DNA from: Treponema sp.
Lineage (GTDB): Bacteria; Spirochaetota; Spirochaetia; Treponematales; Treponemataceae
NCBI GenBank assembly: GCA_024402655.1
Contig: JAKSTH010000006.1
Coordinates: forward strand, 1 to 42,303
DNA: 42,303 nucleotides
Reading direction: 5' to 3'
A program made the position numbers and the translations under genes. Below are positions 25,731 through 34,376 of this stretch, piece after piece. The notes below the pieces were generated by a model that ran no database searches, was not told where the DNA came from, and saw only the letters and a list, made by a program, of their open reading frames with translations. The first letter of the stretch is position 1. Each line of letters opens with the position of its first letter.

Positions 25731-27575
25731 ATGTGTGGAATAGTAGGTTATATTGGTAATAAAAATGCTTCTCAGGTTTTGATTGAAGGGCTTAAGAAAC
25801 TTGAATATCGTGGATACGATTCTGCAGGTATTGCAATTATTGACGGAGAAGATATTCTTGTTCGTAAATGTAAGGGAGCATTAAAGTTCCTGGAACAGAA
25901 AATTGCGGACGAAACTATTAAAGGTTCTGTTGGTATTGGACACACTCGTTGGGCAACTCATGGGGAACCAAGTGACACAAACTCTCATCCACACACAAGC
26001 ATGGATGGTTCTATTTCAATTGTTCATAACGGAATCATAGAAAATTATGCAACTATTAAAGCTCAGCTTCAGGCTCAGGGTTCAGTTTTTCTTTCTCAGA
26101 CTGACACTGAAGTTGTAGTTCATCTTATAGACAAAATCTACAAAGAAGAAAAAGATATTTTTAAGGCTGTACTTAAAGTACTTCACATGGTAGAAGGTTC
26201 TTATGCTCTTGGAGTTATCTGTAAAGATTATCCAGACAGAATTATCTGCTGCCGTAAAGAAAGTCCGCTTGTAATTGGACTTGGAAAAGATGAAAACTTT
26301 ATTGCTTCCGATGTTCCAGCCCTTCTTGAACACACTCGCGATGTTTATTATTTAGGTGAAAAAGAACTTGCTGTTTTATATACAGACCATGTTGATTTAT
26401 TCAACTTCGAAGGCGACAAAATTATTAAAGAGCCAAGTCATGTTGAATGGGATATGGATGCAGCTACAAAAGGCGGCTATGAACACTTTATGATTAAAGA
26501 AATTCATGAACAGCCAAAAGGTCTTTTAGACACAATGCGTCCAAGAATTATTCATGACAAAAATGGAAAACCAACTGATGTTTATTTTGAAGAAAATAAA
26601 ATGGATGACAGCTGGAAAAAAGCTCGTCGCGTTGTAATTACAGCTTGTGGTACAGCTTATCATGCTGGTGTTGTTGCAAAATATGCATTCGAAAAAATTG
26701 CCCGTATGCAGGTAGACGTTGATGTTGCTTCAGAATTCCGTTACAGAAATCCTATTTTAGATAAAGATGACATTTTTATTGTAATTTCTCAGTCTGGTGA
26801 AACTGCAGATACTCTTTCTGCTCTTCGTCTTGCAAAAAAAGAAGGTCTTAAGGTTGTTGCTATTACAAACTGTGTTGGTTCAACCGTAAGCCGCGAAGCT
26901 GATGATGTAATTTATACATTGGCAGGTCCAGAAATTGCAGTTGCTTCAACTAAAGCTTATACAACACAGCTTCTTTGTTTATATCTTCTTGCAATTAAAG
27001 CTGGAAAACTTCGTGGTACTTTAAGCGACTCAGATGCAGTAAAACTTCTTTCTGAACTGGAAGAAATTCCTTCTAAAGTACAGGAAATTCTTAATGGAAA
27101 AGAAGTAATTCAAAAGTTTGCTTCTAAGCAGTTTAATAAAGACAAGATTTTCTATATTGGCCGTCAGTTTGACAGTGCAACTTCTATGGAAAGTGCATTA
27201 AAACTTAAAGAAGTAAGTTACATGCATTCAGAAAGTTTCCCTGCCGGAGAATTAAAACACGGTCCTATTGCTTTGCTTGATCCAAAAACTCTGGTAGTTG
27301 CAATTGCAAGCAATCCAGATTTGTATGATAAAATCGGTTCAAACATGGTAGAAGTTCGGGCAAGAGCTGCAACTGTACTTGTTATTACTCAAGATGAAAC
27401 AGGTGCTTTTGAAGGAAAAACAGATGAAATCTTTAAGATTCCTGCCTGCTCGGACACACTTGCCAGCCTGCTTACAGTTATTCCGGCTCAGTTGTTTGCA
27501 TATTATTGTGCAATTCAGCGAGGTTTTGACCCAGATAAACCAAGAAATCTTGCAAAATCTGTAACAGTAGAATAA
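25731..27575 (+). CDS. glmS: Glutamine-fructose-6-phosphate aminotransferase (isomerizing)
   Basis: The 614-residue enzyme makes glucosamine-6-phosphate from fructose-6-phosphate and glutamine, the first step to UDP-GlcNAc for cell wall and glycolipids. The N-terminal glutaminase has the catalytic Cys2 (MCGIVGYIG), RGYDSAG and GHTRWATHG. Two SIS sugar-isomerase domains follow (CGTAYHAG and SQSGETADT in the first; GRQFDSATSMESALKLKEVSY and EFPAGELKHGP-like SFPAGELKHGP in the second), and the end is AKSVTVE. The length is standard. The leader is long and folded, with an intrinsic terminator ending 21 nt before the ATG and no SD sequence, so expression is probably attenuated. It converges on sdaAA with 11 nt between the genes. 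Confidence 0.98.
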   Translation: MCGIVGYIGNKNASQVLIEGLKKLEYRGYDSAGIAIIDGEDILVRKCKGALKFLEQKIADETIKGSVGIGHTRWATHGEPSDTNSHPHTSMDGSISIVHNGIIENYATIKAQLQAQGSVFLSQTDTEVVVHLIDKIYKEEKDIFKAVLKVLHMVEGSYALGVICKDYPDRIICCRKESPLVIGLGKDENFIASDVPALLEHTRDVYYLGEKELAVLYTDHVDLFNFEGDKIIKEPSHVEWDMDAATKGGYEHFMIKEIHEQPKGLLDTMRPRIIHDKNGKPTDVYFEENKMDDSWKKARRVVITACGTAYHAGVVAKYAFEKIARMQVDVDVASEFRYRNPILDKDDIFIVISQSGETADTLSALRLAKKEGLKVVAITNCVGSTVSREADDVIYTLAGPEIAVASTKAYTTQLLCLYLLAIKAGKLRGTLSDSDAVKLLSELEEIPSKVQEILNGKEVIQKFASKQFNKDKIFYIGRQFDSATSMESALKLKEVSYMHSESFPAGELKHGPIALLDPKTLVVAIASNPDLYDKIGSNMVEVRARAATVLVITQDETGAFEGKTDEIFKIPACSDTLASLLTVIPAQLFAYYCAIQRGFDPDKPRNLAKSVTVE

Positions 27576-27586
27576 TAGTTTTGTAA

Positions 27587-28450
27587 TTATTTAGTTGCAG
27601 TAAATTTTTGAGCGGTTGGTGTAACCGCAAGTCCTTCTTTGCTTGTTTCTTTTAAGCAGGAAGGCAGCAGATTTCCAATCCGTTCCATAGATTCAAAAAC
27701 TTCGTCTGCAGGTATGGCAGAAGAAATGCCGGCAATAGCCATTTGACTGGCAATTATTGCATTTACAGCTCCAGCAACATTTCTTTTAATGCAAGGTACT
27801 TCTACTAAGCCGGCTACAGGGTCACAAGTTAATCCCAGCATATTTTTCATAGCAAGGGCAGCTGCAGTTGCAATCTGCTGATTGTTTCCACCTTCCAGAT
27901 ATGTTATGGCACTTGCAGCCATACTGCTTGCGCTCCCTATTTCCGCCTGACATCCACCTTCTGCGCCGGAAATACTTGCTGTGGTGGCAATTACCTGACC
28001 AATTCCCGCTGCAACAAAAAGAGCTTGTACAATCTTTTCTTTTTCAACATTTTTTTGATCCATGTAAGTTAAAAGAACTGCCGGAATAACACCGCAGGAA
28101 CCTGCAGTAGGAGCCGCAACAATTCTTTTCATGCAGGCATTTGATTCACCCATTTTTACAGCTTTTTCCATTACCATGGTGAGAAAAGTTCCAATTAATC
28201 GGTTTTCCTGTTTTCTAAAAGCTTCCAGTTTAGCTCCATCCCCGCCACTTAAACCGCTTTGGGAGCGAAGTTCCGGGGAATAAGATTTATCTGCTTCAAT
28301 CATGGCATTCAGCATCTGTTCCATTTTGGAAAAACTTTCTTCTTTACAAACATTTCGTTCATGCATATCATCCTGCATAATAATTTCCCAGAAAGGAAGA
28401 TTATTTTTTTCTGACATTTGTATTATTTCTGACAGTTTAGAAAAACCCAT
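27587..28450 (-). CDS. sdaAA: L-serine dehydratase, iron-sulfur type, alpha subunit
   Basis: The 287-residue catalytic subunit converts L-serine to pyruvate and ammonia using a [4Fe-4S] cluster. Seen: AAPTAGSCGVIPAVL, the glycine-rich GAEGGCQAEIGSASSMAA and the cluster motif CDPVAGLVEVPC. The enzyme is oxygen-sensitive, which fits an anaerobe. Its ATG overlaps the end of sdaAB by one base, with GGAGG inside the sdaAB 3' end, so translation is coupled. Length and split two-subunit form match the Gram-positive type. It probably serves fermentation of serine and serine peptides, in line with the oligopeptide transporter just upstream. Confidence 0.97.
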   Translation of the reverse strand: MGFSKLSEIIQMSEKNNLPFWEIIMQDDMHERNVCKEESFSKMEQMLNAMIEADKSYSPELRSQSGLSGGDGAKLEAFRKQENRLIGTFLTMVMEKAVKMGESNACMKRIVAAPTAGSCGVIPAVLLTYMDQKNVEKEKIVQALFVAAGIGQVIATTASISGAEGGCQAEIGSASSMAASAITYLEGGNNQQIATAAALAMKNMLGLTCDPVAGLVEVPCIKRNVAGAVNAIIASQMAIAGISSAIPADEVFESMERIGNLLPSCLKETSKEGLAVTPTAQKFTATK

Positions 28451-29121
28451 TATTCATTTCCTCCACTCAAACTGTAGTAAGTTACTTTTTCAACACCTTC
28501 CAGCTTTGCAAGCCATTTTAAAGCTTCAGCAGGAATTTCCTGATCCAGTTCTAGAATCATTACTGCATTACCACCACGGTTTGCACGGTACAATTGCATG
28601 GAAGCAATATTTACAGATTTATGAGAAAGCATGCTGGTAACTTCTGCAACATGGCCTGGCTGGTCTTTGTTGTGAACAATAAGTGTAGGATTATCTCCAG
28701 AAAAATTAGCACTCAGGCCGTCTATACTGGCAATATTAATTACTGAACCGCCAACAGATTCTCCAACTATTTCCAGATGTCTTCCATATTTTCCTGTAAG
28801 ATTCAGCTGCACCGAATTGGGATGAAAGTTTTTTAAGTTTGTCTGCCCAAAGGTAAGTTTTACACCTTGTTTTTCTGCAATATCTATGCTTTGTGGAATT
28901 AAAGGATTATCTTCTTTCATTCCAAGAAGTCCTGCAACAAGAGCAAACTGAGTTCCGTGTCCCTTTCCTGTAGCAAGAAAACTTCCATATAAAAGAATTT
29001 CTGCTTGAACAACAGGTTCTCCTAAAAGTTTTTGAGAAACATACCCGATTTTAACTGCTCCTGCCGTGTGTGAACTTGAAGGTCCGACCATAACAGGACC
29101 AATAATGTCGAAAATATTCAT
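28450..29121 (-). CDS. sdaAB: L-serine dehydratase, iron-sulfur type, beta subunit
   Basis: The 223-residue subunit partners SdaAA. The N-terminal half carries GPSSSHTAGAVKIG (residues about 13-26). The C-terminal ~75 residues are an ACT domain (TLIVHNKDQPGHVAEVTSML...GGNAVMILELD), a small-molecule binding fold that may sense serine. The start has no evident SD sequence and lies only about 20 nt downstream of a strong intrinsic terminator. Either a promoter lies within that short stretch, or the gene depends on readthrough from the opp operon. Confidence 0.96.
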   Translation of the reverse strand: MNIFDIIGPVMVGPSSSHTAGAVKIGYVSQKLLGEPVVQAEILLYGSFLATGKGHGTQFALVAGLLGMKEDNPLIPQSIDIAEKQGVKLTFGQTNLKNFHPNSVQLNLTGKYGRHLEIVGESVGGSVINIASIDGLSANFSGDNPTLIVHNKDQPGHVAEVTSMLSHKSVNIASMQLYRANRGGNAVMILELDQEIPAEALKWLAKLEGVEKVTYYSLSGGNE

Positions 29122-29141
29122 AGTCGTAAAATCATCTTAAT

Positions 29142-29175
29142 AAAAAAAAATGACTGTATTTTACTACAGCCATTT
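29142..29175 (-). terminator. Intrinsic terminator between the hypothetical gene and sdaAB
   Basis: Reading leftward, AAATGGCTGTA (29175-29165) pairs with TACAGTCATTT (29158-29148), 11 bp with one G-U, followed by a T-run to 29142. It would end the opp transcript. Confidence 0.8.
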
Positions 29176-29189
29176 TTAAAGGAATTGAA

Positions 29190-29618
29190 CTAAAATCCGC
29201 CAGTAGTTATTAATACTGGTTTTCTGCAACCGTTTAGTATTGGTATGATTTCTTCGCTCTTAAAAGCATACAGCTTTTTTGAATCATCAAAGAATTCAAA
29301 CTTAATAATCCATAAATCGCCACAGTCGTTTAATTCTACAAACTTAAGGTTCCCTTTTCTTTCTGGTGAGTAATATTCTCCGCCATTAACTTTCTGAAGG
29401 TTTGATTCCATAATTGCAAATCCGTAAAACTGCTGCAAATTATTTGTGTCAAAGGCAAGAGCTTTTGTAAAATCTGCGTGGATGTTTATAAAAACAGGTA
29501 CTTCAGAAATTCCACCTGAAAAATGAGAACAATCTGCTGGAACAAGGCGGAATTTTCCCGCACTGAAATAATCTGATAAATTTATGATTTCAAGATCATT
29601 TACTTTTTCTGTAGTCAT
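29190..29618 (-). CDS. Hypothetical protein, 142 aa
   Basis: I do not recognise this protein. The ATG at 29618 was chosen because GGAG lies 8 nt upstream; a longer frame from 29651 would translate a palindromic repeat. The sequence is a mix of strands and aromatic residues (KLVELNDCGDLWIIKFEFF-like, YAFKSEEIIPILNGC) with no signal peptide or membrane segment, so it is probably a small cytoplasmic alpha/beta protein. It follows oppA by 38 nt on the same strand and ends just before a terminator. It may be cotranscribed with the opp genes. No catalytic motif is visible. Confidence 0.7.
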   Translation of the reverse strand: MTTEKVNDLEIINLSDYFSAGKFRLVPADCSHFSGGISEVPVFINIHADFTKALAFDTNNLQQFYGFAIMESNLQKVNGGEYYSPERKGNLKFVELNDCGDLWIIKFEFFDDSKKLYAFKSEEIIPILNGCRKPVLITTGGF

Positions 29619-29633
29619 TTGTTTCGCTCCAAG

Positions 29634-29650
29634 TGGGGGACTAGCCCCCA
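29634..29650. repeat. Short G5/C5 palindrome between oppA and the hypothetical gene
   Basis: GGGGG (29635-29639) and CCCCC (29645-29649) flank ACTAG, and the flanking T and A add one pair. It stands out as GC-rich in AT-rich DNA and resembles the hairpin of the mnmE insertion. Confidence 0.55.
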
Positions 29651-29656
29651 AATTAA

Positions 29657-31303
29657 CTATTCAGTTACTTTTACTTTCATCTGTGTATAGTTAGGATAAC
29701 AGATTACATCATAATAGTAGTCATACAATTCTGGTGGAATAAGGTTTGTATTGTTGTTTGTAAATAATGGTACAATAACTGTATCTTCACTAACAGCAAT
29801 TTTTTCTGCCTTTAACAGAATGTCCTGACGCTTTTTAACATCAAGTTCAAGATCAGATGCAGCCATGAGCTTGTCGTATTCTGCATTGCTCCATTTAATA
29901 TCGTTCAAAGAGTTTCCTGTTACAAACATCATAAGCCATGTTGTTGGGTCATTATAGTCTGCATACCACTGCATACGGCCACACTGGAAACCTTCGCGGC
30001 GCTGTGCTACATATACTTCATTTTCCAAAGCCTGAAGTTCAACATCTACACCAAGCTGTTTCCACTGCTGCTGGAGAACCTGTGCAACATCTCCTTCGTA
30101 ACCTAAAGAAGGGTATGTGTATGTAACTTTTGGTAAGCCGGCACCTTCTGGATAACCAGCTTCTGCAAGAAGTTTTTTAGCTTCTTCAATATTTTCATCA
30201 AGAAGGTCGCCCTGTAAAGTTCCCCAAGGAGTTCCGTCTACTTTTGATTTATAGAAACGTCCTACGAAAGTTGTAGAAGGTTCACAAGAAATACCAACTA
30301 CTGTGGCAATGTCTTTACGGTTTAATGCAAGTGCAAATGCTTTACGAACTTTTGGATTATCAAATGGGGCAATGTTTGGATTCAACATAATAAAGTTTGT
30401 CTGAGGAATTTCGGCAAACTGTAATTCAGGTTTTCCCAAATATGCTTCTGCAATTGAAGAAGGTGCACCAGAAAGGGTTGTAAGTTCTCCTGTCTGATAA
30501 GCTGCTGATTTAGCCTGATCATCATCCATAAAGCGCATTTTGATAGAAAGAACGTTTACATTTGCTGCATCGTAGTAGTATGGGTTCTTTTTATAAAGAA
30601 CATATTCACCAGGATGACGTTCTGCCATGTACCAAGGACCGTTACTTAAGTTTTTAGAAGGTTCCATATCCCAGTTTTTGTCTGAATCAACAGCATACTT
30701 TGTGCTAGATGGCATGTAAGTTGGAACATTTGAACACAAGTCTAAGAAGTAAGCACAAGGTTTTTCCAATGTGATTTTAAGAACTTTTGGCTGACTTGCA
30801 TCAATAGCAACTTCATCAAGACCGATTTCGCCATTAAATGCAGCTTTTGCACCTTTAATTGGGAAAAGGAAGTCAACATACCATGCTCCGTTTGCAGGTT
30901 CCAAAGCACGAATCATTGTGTTTTTATAGTCTGCAGCTGTTACATCTGAACCGTCTGACCATTTTGCATTTTCACGAATATAGAATGTATAAGTAAGTAA
31001 ATCATCGCTGATTTCCCATTTTTCAGCAGTAGCAGCTGTGTACAAACCGTCTTTTGTGTATGTAATAAGTGGATCCAAAGCATATGTCTGATGAGAGAAA
31101 TATACATAAGCAGCAGCTCCTGCAGGATCATATTCACCTGTTTCACTCTGGTTTGCTACAGCAAGTTCAAGAATTTCTCCCTTTTCATTTGTGGTTACCC
31201 GGCTCTTTGTTTTGTTTCCGCCACAGCCAGTAAATCCAATTATTAATGCAGCTGAAAGAAATGCTGCAACCATTTTTCTTGTTACAGAATTTGTAATTTT
31301 CAT
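29657..31303 (-). CDS. oppA: Oligopeptide ABC transporter substrate-binding lipoprotein
   Basis: The 548-residue protein starts at 31303, where GGAGG stands upstream; a longer open frame to 31489 runs over the oppF 3' end and is not used. The signal peptide ends in a lipobox with C27 (GFTGCGG), so it is a lipid-anchored periplasmic binding protein. The mature protein has the SBP family 5 fold: LAVANQSETGEYDPAG, EKWEISDDLLTYTFYIRENAKWSDG, the FALNRK-like ALALNRKDIA segment and WYADYNDPTTWL. This family binds oligopeptides for OppBCDF, though some members bind nickel or other solutes. It is the fifth gene of oppB-C-D-F-A. Confidence 0.93.
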   Translation of the reverse strand: MKITNSVTRKMVAAFLSAALIIGFTGCGGNKTKSRVTTNEKGEILELAVANQSETGEYDPAGAAAYVYFSHQTYALDPLITYTKDGLYTAATAEKWEISDDLLTYTFYIRENAKWSDGSDVTAADYKNTMIRALEPANGAWYVDFLFPIKGAKAAFNGEIGLDEVAIDASQPKVLKITLEKPCAYFLDLCSNVPTYMPSSTKYAVDSDKNWDMEPSKNLSNGPWYMAERHPGEYVLYKKNPYYYDAANVNVLSIKMRFMDDDQAKSAAYQTGELTTLSGAPSSIAEAYLGKPELQFAEIPQTNFIMLNPNIAPFDNPKVRKAFALALNRKDIATVVGISCEPSTTFVGRFYKSKVDGTPWGTLQGDLLDENIEEAKKLLAEAGYPEGAGLPKVTYTYPSLGYEGDVAQVLQQQWKQLGVDVELQALENEVYVAQRREGFQCGRMQWYADYNDPTTWLMMFVTGNSLNDIKWSNAEYDKLMAASDLELDVKKRQDILLKAEKIAVSEDTVIVPLFTNNNTNLIPPELYDYYYDVICYPNYTQMKVKVTE

Positions 31304-31322
31304 ATTTATACCTCCAGGTAAT

Positions 31323-32348
31323 TTATTTATTTCCAAAAACAGCTTCTTCTGGGGTTTTGCCCGCAGCGCTGTATTCTGCAATTTTTTCTGGTGCATAAAG
31401 GAAGCATGCAACTTTCTTTTCACCAACTTCATAAACCGCAGGCTTTTCTGTTTTGCATTTTTCGCTGCAATATTTACAGCGTGCTGCAAAAGGACAGCCT
31501 TTTGGTGGGTCCAGAGGAGAAGGAACTTCCCCGTCCAGAATGATTCTTTTTTTAGCCTTTGCCTGCTGTGGATCTGGTATAGGTGAAGCAGAAATCAAGG
31601 CTTTTGTATATGGATGAAGTGGATGCTTGTAAACATCATCACTGGTTCCAAATTCAACCATGTTACCTAAATACATAACACCAATTTTATGACTGATGTG
31701 ATGTACCATTTCCAAATCGTGGGCAATAAACAAGTAACTGAAACCTCTTTCATGCTGAAGTTTTTCCAGCAGGTTGATTACCTGTGCCTGAATTGAAACG
31801 TCCAGGGCAGAAATTGGTTCGTCACATACAATGAACTCTGGGTTTAAGGCCAAAGCTCTTGCTATACCAATACGCTGGCGCTGTCCACCTGAAAATTCAA
31901 ATGGATAACGGCGGATATGGTCAGGTTTAAGACCTACAGTCTGAATAAGTTCCTGAACAATTGCTTTTCGTTCTGCAGGGGTACCCATGTTATGAATTAC
32001 CATTGGTTCTTCAATAATTTCACCAACTGTCATTCTTGGGTTCAAAGAAGCATATGGATCTTGGAAAATCATCTGCATTCTTTTGCGGTAAGGAAGCATT
32101 TTTTTGTCGGAAAAATCAGTAATATCAATACCGTCAAAAAAAATCTTTCCACTAGTAACATCATGAATCTTTAAGATAGTGCGTCCCATAGAAGACTTAC
32201 CACAACCAGATTCACCTACAATTCCTAAAGTTTCACCGCGAGCTAAGGTAAAGGAAACATTTTCTACTGCATGAACCTTTTTACCTTTTGCGGCATCAAA
32301 GTATTTTGTAAGACCTTGTACTTCAAGGATTGGCTTTGCATCGTTCAT
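31323..32348 (-). CDS. oppF: Oligopeptide ABC transporter ATP-binding protein OppF
   Basis: The 341-residue ATPase powers peptide uptake together with OppD. Walker A is GESGCGKSS, the signature SGGQRQRIGIARAL, Walker B IVCDEPISALD and the H-loop AHDLEMVHHISH. The C-terminal oligopeptide-transporter region has CPFAARCKYCSEKC, the cysteine cluster seen in this subfamily. GGAGG precedes the ATG. The gene starts 2 nt after oppD. Confidence 0.95.
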   Translation of the reverse strand: MNDAKPILEVQGLTKYFDAAKGKKVHAVENVSFTLARGETLGIVGESGCGKSSMGRTILKIHDVTSGKIFFDGIDITDFSDKKMLPYRKRMQMIFQDPYASLNPRMTVGEIIEEPMVIHNMGTPAERKAIVQELIQTVGLKPDHIRRYPFEFSGGQRQRIGIARALALNPEFIVCDEPISALDVSIQAQVINLLEKLQHERGFSYLFIAHDLEMVHHISHKIGVMYLGNMVEFGTSDDVYKHPLHPYTKALISASPIPDPQQAKAKKRIILDGEVPSPLDPPKGCPFAARCKYCSEKCKTEKPAVYEVGEKKVACFLYAPEKIAEYSAAGKTPEEAVFGNK

Positions 32349-32350
32349 AG

Positions 32351-33382
32351 TTATTCCTCCTGTGCTGCGATTATTTCTTCATATCTGTCCTGACAGTGGA
32401 GCCAGCATTTACATTTGTGTGTTGGGCTGAACTCAGTATTTGCAGGACCGTATTTTGTACAAATCTCCATTGCTTCTGAACAGCGTGGTGCAAATGGACA
32501 TTCTTTACCAAGCTTAATCAAATCTGGAGGAGTTCCAGGAATTGGTTTAAGTGGTTCTTTATTATCAACATTTGAGTTCGCAATACTGTTGAGCAAACCT
32601 TTTGTGTATGGATGTTTTGCTTCATAGAAGATTTCCTGAACAGTTCCTTCTTCCATAATGTTTCCACCATACATAATGCTGATTCTGTCACAAAGGGAGG
32701 CAACTACTCCCAAATCGTGGGTAATAAGAATTACACCAGTGTTCATTTTCTTTGTAAGATCCTTAATTAAATCAAGAATCTGTGCCTGAACAGTTACGTC
32801 CAAAGCTGTAGTTGGTTCATCACAAATCAAAAGTTTTGGGTTACATGCCAAAGCAATTGCAATAATAATTCTCTGACGCATACCACCAGAAAATTCAAAT
32901 GGATACTGCTTTAAGCGGCTTTCTGGAGCTGGAATACCAACCATATTCATAAGCTCAATAGCACGAGCTTTGGCTTCTTTTTTTGTACACTTTGTATGGT
33001 ATAAAATGCCTTCGCACATCTGTTTTTCAATAGTTACAATTGGGTTTAAGTAACTCATTGGATCCTGAAAAATCATGGACATTTTGTTTCCACGAATATC
33101 CTGGAGCATTTTTTCGTACTGTTTCTTTTCTTTTTTTGTTGTGTAGTGATTTGGGCTTAAATCTACTCCGTCGAAAATCATGGAACCAGAAGTAACTTTA
33201 CCGTTTCCAGCAAGAAGTCCCATTAATGAAAGCATACCCTGTGACTTTCCCGAACCAGATTCACCTACAATACCAAGAACTTCGCCTTCATTTACGTGGT
33301 AGTCAACACCGCGAACAGCTTTTACAATTCCCTGGTCTGTTTTAAATTCTGTGGTTAAACCTTTTATTTCTAACAATGCCAT
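32351..33382 (-). CDS. oppD: Oligopeptide ABC transporter ATP-binding protein OppD
   Basis: The 343-residue ATPase pairs with OppF. Walker A is GESGSGKSQ, with Q where T or S is usual; the signature is SGGMRQRIIIAIAL and Walker B LLICDEPTTALD, with H-loop THDLGVVASL. The C-terminal CPFAPRCSEAMEIC matches the subfamily. The start at 33382 (MALLEIKG) was chosen because AAGGAG stands just upstream. The open frame continues to 33481 only because it translates a dispersed repeat (giving CHPRACPGD), which is not protein-coding. Confidence 0.95.
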   Translation of the reverse strand: MALLEIKGLTTEFKTDQGIVKAVRGVDYHVNEGEVLGIVGESGSGKSQGMLSLMGLLAGNGKVTSGSMIFDGVDLSPNHYTTKKEKKQYEKMLQDIRGNKMSMIFQDPMSYLNPIVTIEKQMCEGILYHTKCTKKEAKARAIELMNMVGIPAPESRLKQYPFEFSGGMRQRIIIAIALACNPKLLICDEPTTALDVTVQAQILDLIKDLTKKMNTGVILITHDLGVVASLCDRISIMYGGNIMEEGTVQEIFYEAKHPYTKGLLNSIANSNVDNKEPLKPIPGTPPDLIKLGKECPFAPRCSEAMEICTKYGPANTEFSPTHKCKCWLHCQDRYEEIIAAQEE

Positions 33383-33398
33383 ATAGTACTCCTTTATT

Positions 33399-33428
33399 AG
33401 ATCCCCGGGGCAAGCCCGAGGATGACAG
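33399..33428. repeat. Dispersed palindromic repeat between oppC and oppD
   Basis: ATCCCCGGG and CCCGAGGAT (33401-33409 with 33415-33423) form an imperfect palindrome with one mismatch, followed by GACAG. The sequence is GC-rich and looks like a widespread intergenic repeat (from memory). It lies 4 nt past the oppC stop and before the oppD SD. Confidence 0.7.
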
Positions 33429-33431
33429 CTG

Positions 33432-34358
33432 TTATCTCTTACGCTTAGGATCCAATGCTCTTTCCAAACCTTCGCCAACAAAGTTGAAGGAAATGATTGT
33501 CAGACAGATTGCAACCAGTGGATAAACTGTCTGCATTGGATAAACCTGAATAAGTTCGCGGGCTGCTTCACACAATGTACCCCAGCTGGCTTTTGGAGCA
33601 GAAATACCAACTCCAAGGAATGAAAGCCATGCTTCTGTAAAGATTGCCTGTGGAACCTGCAATGTTACGTTTACAATAATTGGTCCCATAGCATTTACAA
33701 GAAGGTGTTTAATCAGGATTCTTTTTGAACTTGCACCTAGAACAAAGGCTGCCATAGTAAATTCCCGCTCTTTTAGGGTTTTTACTTCCTGCCTTACAAT
33801 TCGTGCCATACCAATCCAACAGGTAATGGAAATACCTAACATGATTGAACCAACACCCGCACCTAACCACAACATAATCAAAACAATGTACAACATAGAA
33901 GGAACTGAATAGATAATGTCTACGACACGCATCATAATCATATCTACCTTTCCACCAACGTAACCGGCAATTCCACCGTACAAAGTTCCAACTACCAGGT
34001 TTACAAGGGCTGCCATAAGACCAACCCCCAAACTGATTCTGGCACCGTAAAGGATACGTACAAAAATGTCGCGTCCCATCTTATCTGTACCAAAAATATG
34101 TGCCATACTTGGTTTAGCATTTCTTAAAGCCATATTCTGGTCTTCGTAAGAATACTGGGAAAAAACAGGTCCAAAAATAGCCATAAGGATTACGATAATT
34201 AAAATTACCAGGCCAATTACAGCTCTTTTATTTTTCTTAAATTCTGTTACTACAGACTGAAAGAAGGTTTTGCTTTCAATTGCAATAAACTCATCATTTT
34301 TTTCTTCTTTTCTAAGTTTTCTAAATAACTGACTCTTATCAAGGGTTGTTTCTGCCAT
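33432..34358 (-). CDS. oppC: Oligopeptide ABC transporter permease OppC
   Basis: The 308-residue inner-membrane protein has a cytoplasmic N-terminus, a membrane helix at about residues 44-66 (AVIGLVILIIVILMAIFG), the family's GTDKMGRDIFVRILYGARISL block and four to five further helices. The ATPase-contacting EAA loop is around LKEREFTMAAFVLGASSKRIL. It ends in ERALDPKRKR. The SD AGGAGG lies upstream. The start is 18 nt after oppB. Confidence 0.95.
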   Translation of the reverse strand: MAETTLDKSQLFRKLRKEEKNDEFIAIESKTFFQSVVTEFKKNKRAVIGLVILIIVILMAIFGPVFSQYSYEDQNMALRNAKPSMAHIFGTDKMGRDIFVRILYGARISLGVGLMAALVNLVVGTLYGGIAGYVGGKVDMIMMRVVDIIYSVPSMLYIVLIMLWLGAGVGSIMLGISITCWIGMARIVRQEVKTLKEREFTMAAFVLGASSKRILIKHLLVNAMGPIIVNVTLQVPQAIFTEAWLSFLGVGISAPKASWGTLCEAARELIQVYPMQTVYPLVAICLTIISFNFVGEGLERALDPKRKR

Positions 34359-34376
34359 ATTTTGCCTCCTTTCCTT

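Noticed and set aside
31304..31489. N-terminal extension of OppA over the end of oppF
   Set aside because: The ATG at 31303 has GGAGG at the right distance and gives a proper lipoprotein signal peptide; the extension does not.
33383..33481. N-terminal extension of OppD (residues reading CHPRACPGD)
   Set aside because: It is a translation of the dispersed palindrome at 33399-33428 and the oppC 3' end. The ATG at 33382 has the SD sequence.
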